Source: Acetobacter indonesiensis
Lineage (GTDB): Bacteria > Pseudomonadota > Alphaproteobacteria > Acetobacterales > Acetobacteraceae
NCBI RefSeq assembly: GCF_000963945.1
Contig: NZ_BAMW01000015.1
Span: forward strand, 1-64,000
Length of the DNA: 64,000 nt
Direction of reading: 5' to 3'
Positions within the stretch are counted from its first letter, which is position 1. The number at the start of each line of letters is the position of its first letter. The position numbers and the translations under genes are program-made. Below the pieces are notes generated by a model. That model did no database searches, was not told the origin of the DNA, and saw only the letters and a program-made list of their open reading frames with translations. Shown one piece after another: positions 59,716 to 64,000 of the stretch.

Positions 59716-61974
59716 GTGCCTCACCTCCAATCACACTTTGTCCGGCTGAAACTGCTGACAGGATTGCCTGTAGTTCTGACCAATCAGATGCTGGCTGAAC
59801 AGCGTCGGCTGGTGCTGTGGCTGCCTGTGGCCTTGGCGCTGGGTGCGCTATTCTATTTTCATCTTAGGCAGGAACCGTCCGTTTTTTACGCTTGCGGCGT
59901 CCCTGTGCTGATGGTGGGAGCCGCGGCCATTCTGCTGTGGTGGGGGTGGCAGTTTGTGTGGCCTCGGGTCATCGGGGCGGCCTGTATGGCGGTGTCCATC
60001 GGGTTTCTGGTGGCTTGGGGGGCAACCCACCGTCAGCCCCCTATGCCTGAACTGCCGCGCCGGGGCGTGGATGTGACCGGCACAGTGCAGGCGATTCTCA
60101 CATTTGCTGGGCGTGATGATGCTGCCCCGGCACGGGTTGTCGTACTGACTGGGGCACGCTTTGAAACACCGCTGGATGCCGGAATGTTACCGCTTCGTCG
60201 TACACTGCGGCTTAAAATCAGAGCAGATGACACAACAAAGTTGGCTCTCGGTGATGAAATCTGGAGTCGAGCGCTTTTTGCGCCGCCATCATTTCCGGCT
60301 TTTCCGGGCGGTAGAGACGTGCAGCGCGAAGCGTGGTTTGCGGGCTCTGCCGGGTCTGGTCGCGCCTTGGACAGAATTGAGGTGCTGAATACAGGTGCTA
60401 CCAGTGAAGGCCGCATCGGCAGTGAAATCGAAAGGCTGCGGGAAAGGCTGGATATCCGCATACGAACAGCATTGCCGGATGCGACCGGAGCTGTGGCCTC
60501 CACATTGCTGACGGGCGAGGCAACAGCAATCCCGCGCATAGTCAGGCAGGATTTTGCCGCGTCAGGTTTGTCTCATCTTCTGGCTGTTGCTGGCTTGCAT
60601 CTGGGTTTGGTCATGGCCGTGCTGATGGGCACGGCGCGTCTGGGATTTGCACTGTGGGAATGGGCAGCGTTGCGGTGGCCCTGCAAGGCACTTTCTGCCG
60701 GGGCGGCGCTGGCTGGGGGCGTTGCTTACGCCGTTCTGACCGGCTTGCATTTGCCTGTTCTACGTAGCTTGGTCATGGCCGCGGTGGCTGTTCTGGGTAT
60801 TGCGGTGGGGCGGCGGGTATTTTCCATGCGGGGGCTGGCCCTTGCGGCCACTCTGCTGGTGCTGATGCAGCCGCAGGACATAATGGGCGTGGCTTTTCAG
60901 ATGTCTTTTGCCGCCGTTATGGCTTTGGTTGCGGGGTATGAGGTTCTGGGGGCAAGGGTGGCGCGTTTCCGTGCTGCTGCTGACGGACCTGTTCACACAT
61001 TCCTTTATCACGCCACAGTTTTGGCGCTGACCAGTCTGCTGGCAGGGCTTGCGACGCTGCCTATTGCAATGGCTTATTTTGGCGTCGTGCAGCCGTTTTT
61101 CGTGCTGGCCAATCTGGTGGCAGTACCGCTGATGGCGGTGTGGATCATGCCTCTGGGCATGGCGGCGCTGGCCCTCATGCCGCTGCATCTGGAGGTTTTT
61201 GCGCTACGGCCCATGGGGTGGGGCATCAGTCTGGTGGTGCATCTTGCCAGCTGCGTGGCGCATTGGCCGGCTGCCCGTCTGGCCGTGTCTTTTATGCCGG
61301 GCTGGGGATTACTGTCTGTTCTGCTGGGCCTGTGCTGGCTTTGCCTCTGGCGGCAACGTTGGCGGCTGTGGGGGCTTATGGCGATTGGGGCGGGTATGGC
61401 GTCCCCGTTTTTCCTGACGCAACCGGATATTCTGATTAGCCCTGACGGCGGGATGATAGCTGTCCATACAAACGGGCATCTCTTTGTTAATGGGCATTCT
61501 CGCGATGCGTTTTCCATACAGCCAGCATGGGAGCAGGCATTTGCGCGGCAGGCGGAACCCTTTCCCTCTGGCACGAGCACACCGGACGGCAGCTTGAGTT
61601 GCGGGGAAGAAACGGACCCGGATATCTGTATTTTCACCAAGGGGGCGCACAGTGCGTTGCTGCGTGTGCGCGATACGTCTGACGGCACTGTGCCTTTGCC
61701 GGACGATTTGTGTGACGGAATGGATGTGGTGATCAGTACCGCACCCTTGCGGGAATCGTGCCCCAAGGCTGTAAGGCTTGATCGCTTTTCCGCGTGGCGG
61801 AATGGCGCACAGGCCGTGTTTCTGACGTCTGGCTCTAAGGAGCCTAACAGGCCGAAGAACATTCAAGATACTGTGACAGTGATAACAGACCGTGCCCTTC
61901 GGGGGGAGAGACCATGGGTCATGAAACCCGGGGGCCATGGTCTGCCCAACCTGCCTTTAGCCCCGTCAGAATAG
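59716..61974 (+). CDS. comEC: ComEC/Rec2 competence membrane protein
   Basis: A protein of about 752 residues with roughly a dozen TM segments that forms the inner-membrane channel for transforming DNA. An N-terminal DUF4131-type part has two TM segments and a soluble OB-like region (RRGVDVTGTVQAIL). The competence domain is at about 270-530 (SGLSHLLAVAGLHLGLVMAVLMG in part, GVAFQMSFAAVMALVAG). The C-terminal domain lacks the HxHxDH metal motif of metallo-beta-lactamase-type ComEC proteins. The start is uncertain: the frame opens with GTG 59662, GTG 59716 leaves room for the gltX promoter, and ATG 59788 is also possible. Confidence 0.88.
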   Translation: MPHLQSHFVRLKLLTGLPVVLTNQMLAEQRRLVLWLPVALALGALFYFHLRQEPSVFYACGVPVLMVGAAAILLWWGWQFVWPRVIGAACMAVSIGFLVAWGATHRQPPMPELPRRGVDVTGTVQAILTFAGRDDAAPARVVVLTGARFETPLDAGMLPLRRTLRLKIRADDTTKLALGDEIWSRALFAPPSFPAFPGGRDVQREAWFAGSAGSGRALDRIEVLNTGATSEGRIGSEIERLRERLDIRIRTALPDATGAVASTLLTGEATAIPRIVRQDFAASGLSHLLAVAGLHLGLVMAVLMGTARLGFALWEWAALRWPCKALSAGAALAGGVAYAVLTGLHLPVLRSLVMAAVAVLGIAVGRRVFSMRGLALAATLLVLMQPQDIMGVAFQMSFAAVMALVAGYEVLGARVARFRAAADGPVHTFLYHATVLALTSLLAGLATLPIAMAYFGVVQPFFVLANLVAVPLMAVWIMPLGMAALALMPLHLEVFALRPMGWGISLVVHLASCVAHWPAARLAVSFMPGWGLLSVLLGLCWLCLWRQRWRLWGLMAIGAGMASPFFLTQPDILISPDGGMIAVHTNGHLFVNGHSRDAFSIQPAWEQAFARQAEPFPSGTSTPDGSLSCGEETDPDICIFTKGAHSALLRVRDTSDGTVPLPDDLCDGMDVVISTAPLRESCPKAVRLDRFSAWRNGAQAVFLTSGSKEPNRPKNIQDTVTVITDRALRGERPWVMKPGGHGLPNLPLAPSE

Positions 61975-62054
61975 GATTGCTGCCCCAGCGGCTTGTTCGT
62001 CAGCTACAGAGTTCACGGTAACGCAAGCCGAACAGTTCTGCGTTTGCTAAACAG

Positions 62055-62087
62055 ACGCAGGCTGGGAAACATCTTTCCCGCCTGCGT
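62055..62087. terminator. Long hairpin between convergent comEC and AhpD-like gene
   Basis: A 14-bp stem with one bulged T (62055-62069 with 62074-62087, 4-nt loop). It lies between convergent genes and could stop both transcripts, but T-runs are weak (CTGTTT on the minus strand). Confidence 0.6.
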
Positions 62088-62093
62088 GTCCGC

Positions 62094-62432
62094 TTATTCC
62101 TTGACGCTGTCAAAAGCCTCAAGCGCACGGCTGGAATAAACCAGCGCAGCACCTGCGTTCAGCGCAACAGCCACGCCAAGGGCTTCAGCAATTTCTTCCT
62201 TCGAAGCACCGGCTTTTTTTGCGGCAACTGTGTGCACGGCAATGCAGCCGTCACAGCGTGTGGTGACTGCCACAGCCAGAGAAATCAGTTCTCGCGTTTT
62301 CGCGTCCAGATGTTTGTGTTCCGGGGCCACTTTTTCCAGCGTCTGCAAACCATCGAGCGTGTTGGGTGAAAGCTTTGCCAGCACTTTGACGTTCTGTTTC
62401 AGGTTGTCGCGATAGGCGTTCCAGTCGGTCAT
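62094..62432 (-). CDS. Carboxymuconolactone decarboxylase/AhpD-like protein
   Basis: A 112-residue all-helical protein of the carboxymuconolactone decarboxylase family with the AhpD-type redox motif TTRCDGCIAVHTVAAKKAG near residue 58 (Cys-x-x-Cys and the nearby His). Such proteins often reduce peroxiredoxins or act as small peroxidases; the partner is not visible here. ATG 62432 is chosen with GGAG upstream; TTG 62438 is less likely. Single gene. Confidence 0.88.
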   Translation of the reverse strand: MTDWNAYRDNLKQNVKVLAKLSPNTLDGLQTLEKVAPEHKHLDAKTRELISLAVAVTTRCDGCIAVHTVAAKKAGASKEEIAEALGVAVALNAGAALVYSSRALEAFDSVKE

Positions 62433-62564
62433 GATCAAGGCGCTCCTGCCTGTTGTGAAAACACTGGTGAGGATGCACCCAGACAGGCAGAGTCTGTCAC
62501 GACACGGTTAGGAGAGCCGTAGGCTCTTGCAGACCAGACCATGGCCCAGCTATCGGCGTAAGGT

Positions 62565-63758
62565 ATGAATGATATGAGCATGAACAGGGCCTCAGCTTCG
62601 TCAGGGCAGGGGCCCCTGGCTGTCTATCGGGAGCGTATTGCGACCGGTGACCTGAAAAGCGACCCCGATCAGGCTCGGGTGATTGAGCGACTGGATCAGC
62701 TCTGGCGCGAACTGCGGACTATGACGCCGCCTGCGCCGCCTGCAAAAGGTCTGCTGGCTGGGCTTGCACGCCGTATCAAGCCCCCACCTGCGCCCGACTG
62801 CCCACGGGGGCTTTATATTGTCGGGCGCGTGGGGCGCGGCAAAACCATGGTGATGGATCTGTTTTTCGGTTGTGCGCCCGTCAAACTGAAAGAGCGGATT
62901 CATTTTCTGCGCTTCATGCAGGATGTGCACCAGAAGCTGCACGCCCTGAAAGCAGCCAATCCGGGGATGTCAGACCCTATCCCGCCGCTTGCCAAGGCTC
63001 TGGCCGCCCGCGCCCATCTTCTATGCTTTGACGAATTTCAGGTGAATGACATTGCAGACGCCATGATTCTTGGCCGTCTGTTTGAAGCCCTGTTTGCCGC
63101 TGGTGTCGTGATTGTCGCAACATCGAACACCGAGCCGGGAGAACTGTTTCAGAACAGACCGGGGGCGGACGCCTTCAAACCGTTCATTGCCATCATCAAG
63201 CGTGAACTGGATACCGTTGAGCTTGATTCGCCACGGGATTATCGGCGTGGGCGGCAGCAGGACCGGGAAACGTGGCTGGTGCCAGCCGACGCGAAAGCCA
63301 AAGCACGGCTTGATGAGATTTTTGCCCGCTATGCAGGGGCGGAAAAACCAGCGCCCGTCACGCTGGAGTTCAGCGGCCGGACTTTTGAGGTTGATCAGGC
63401 ATCAGGCCCAGTGGCCCGCTTTGATTTCAACTCTTTGTGTGGAAAGCCCCGTGGCCCGAACGATTATCTGGCCCTTGCAAAGCAGTTCACCGTGCTGATC
63501 ATAGATGACATTCCCCAGATGGGACAGGACGAAGCCAACCTGGCACGGCGCTTCATAACCCTGATTGATGCCTTGTACGACAACGGAAATCTGCTTTTTG
63601 CCTCGGCAGCAGCAACCCCTGACCAGTTGTTTACAACGGGTGAAGGGGCTGATGCATTTGCCCGTACAGCATCACGTCTTGCTGAAATGGGTAGTGAAAG
63701 CTGGCTGGAGCAAGGGGCAAAAGCGGCACAGGCAGCGCATGGGCTCTCTAGAGCGTGA
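62565..63758 (+). CDS. zapE: Cell division protein ZapE (AFG1-like ATPase)
   Basis: A 397-residue P-loop ATPase of the AFG1/ZapE family. Walker A is YIVGRVGRGKTMVMDLFF near residue 85, Walker B is LLCFDEFQVNDIADAMIL near 150, the sensor region is VIVATSNTEPGELF near 183, and SLCGKPRGPNDYLAL near 290 is a family block. ZapE acts on the Z-ring during constriction; mitochondrial homologues handle respiratory proteins. Several ATGs lie close together (62565, 62574, 62580); AAGG at 62560 suits 62574 best. The 242 bp after the stop show no gene. Confidence 0.93.
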   Translation: MNDMSMNRASASSGQGPLAVYRERIATGDLKSDPDQARVIERLDQLWRELRTMTPPAPPAKGLLAGLARRIKPPPAPDCPRGLYIVGRVGRGKTMVMDLFFGCAPVKLKERIHFLRFMQDVHQKLHALKAANPGMSDPIPPLAKALAARAHLLCFDEFQVNDIADAMILGRLFEALFAAGVVIVATSNTEPGELFQNRPGADAFKPFIAIIKRELDTVELDSPRDYRRGRQQDRETWLVPADAKAKARLDEIFARYAGAEKPAPVTLEFSGRTFEVDQASGPVARFDFNSLCGKPRGPNDYLALAKQFTVLIIDDIPQMGQDEANLARRFITLIDALYDNGNLLFASAAATPDQLFTTGEGADAFARTASRLAEMGSESWLEQGAKAAQAAHGLSRA

Positions 63759-64000
63759 CAGGCGGCTCTCTTGTTCCGGTCGCAGCCCCGGTCTAGCAAA
63801 ATCACAGTGTGACTGATGGTTAGCAGCCATTGGTCAGAAAACGAATGTGAGGACAGGGATGAGGACTGAACGGATAGGGCACACCGCCGTTGTGCTCCTC
63901 GGTCTGTCTGGGCACGGGAAGAAGGCAGGGCATCCTGCACACAGGTGTGGGATGAAAAAAACAATGTTCCGGGTTTTGTTCGGGAATGACACAACAGCTG

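Noticed and set aside
63464-63994. Minus-strand frame of 176 codons overlapping the zapE end
   Set aside because: Ser/Arg-rich product, half of it antisense to zapE; nothing supports it.
1-64000. CRISPR arrays, insertion sequences, prophage or toxin-antitoxin loci
   Set aside because: No regularly spaced repeats, transposase, integrase, phage structural gene or recognisable toxin pair was seen on either strand.

Overview
The window looks like a stretch of core chromosome from an alphaproteobacterium, most likely an acetic acid bacterium (Acetobacteraceae, Acetobacter or a close relative). Points in favour are a periplasmic PQQ-type sugar dehydrogenase of the sorbosone dehydrogenase family, the alphaproteobacterial pairing of catalytic pyrB with a metal-site-less dihydroorotase, a DUF3035 (BamF-like) lipoprotein beside lspA, a topA-rnr-protease-DUF1491 block, and moderate to high G+C with local A+T-rich patches. 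No insertion sequence, phage gene, CRISPR array or rRNA was seen. Two tRNA genes are present: Pro(TGG) and Arg(TCT).

Layout. 0-9 kb: a 5'-truncated membrane protein, a secreted PQQ-type dehydrogenase, upp, a glycine-zipper lipoprotein, a nitronate monooxygenase divergent from a family-4 glycosyltransferase, gpt, the two tRNAs around an NDUFS4-like gene, and a large GlfT2-like galactofuranosyltransferase homologue. 9-25 kb: an M28 peptidase, holC, an aldo/keto reductase, an HtrA-type protease, hrpB, a TonB-dependent siderophore receptor, a lipoprotein, yjdM, a TetR regulator, hslO and argF/argD. 25-34 kb: recX with a CHAP lipoprotein, tatA, methionine-salvage genes mtnB-mtnD-mtnC with ribF, ileS-lspA and the DUF3035 lipoprotein. 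34-47 kb: mutL, a lone nuoM, an EamA exporter, parE, small envelope proteins, an Rrf2 regulator divergent from cysK, an rRNA-type methyltransferase and an OmpA protein. 47-60 kb: one apparent minus-strand operon, gltX-pyrB-pyrC'-plsY-dprA-topA-rnr-S41 protease-DUF1491, with gaps of 32 nt or less and several overlaps; comEC diverges from its head. 60-64 kb: comEC, an AhpD-like protein and zapE.

How genes work together. upp, gpt and pyrB/pyrC' serve nucleotide salvage and synthesis. argD/argF make arginine. mtnB/D/C recycle methylthioribulose phosphate. dprA and comEC are natural-transformation proteins. lspA matures lipoproteins, and at least six candidate lipoproteins are encoded here.

No clear-cut new multi-gene system was found. 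The most interesting signals are regulatory. (i) An arginine-rich leader ORF ends in a minus-strand terminator hairpin just upstream of argD, suggesting attenuation. (ii) A perfect terminator hairpin spans the 5'-most start codons of mutL. (iii) The nitronate monooxygenase promoter carries a 27-bp dyad resembling an NsrR site. (iv) A short in-frame ORF sits directly before the TonB-receptor start. An orphan NuoM that keeps all four proton-channel residues is the main biochemical oddity. All calls come from reading the sequence; no database search was run.
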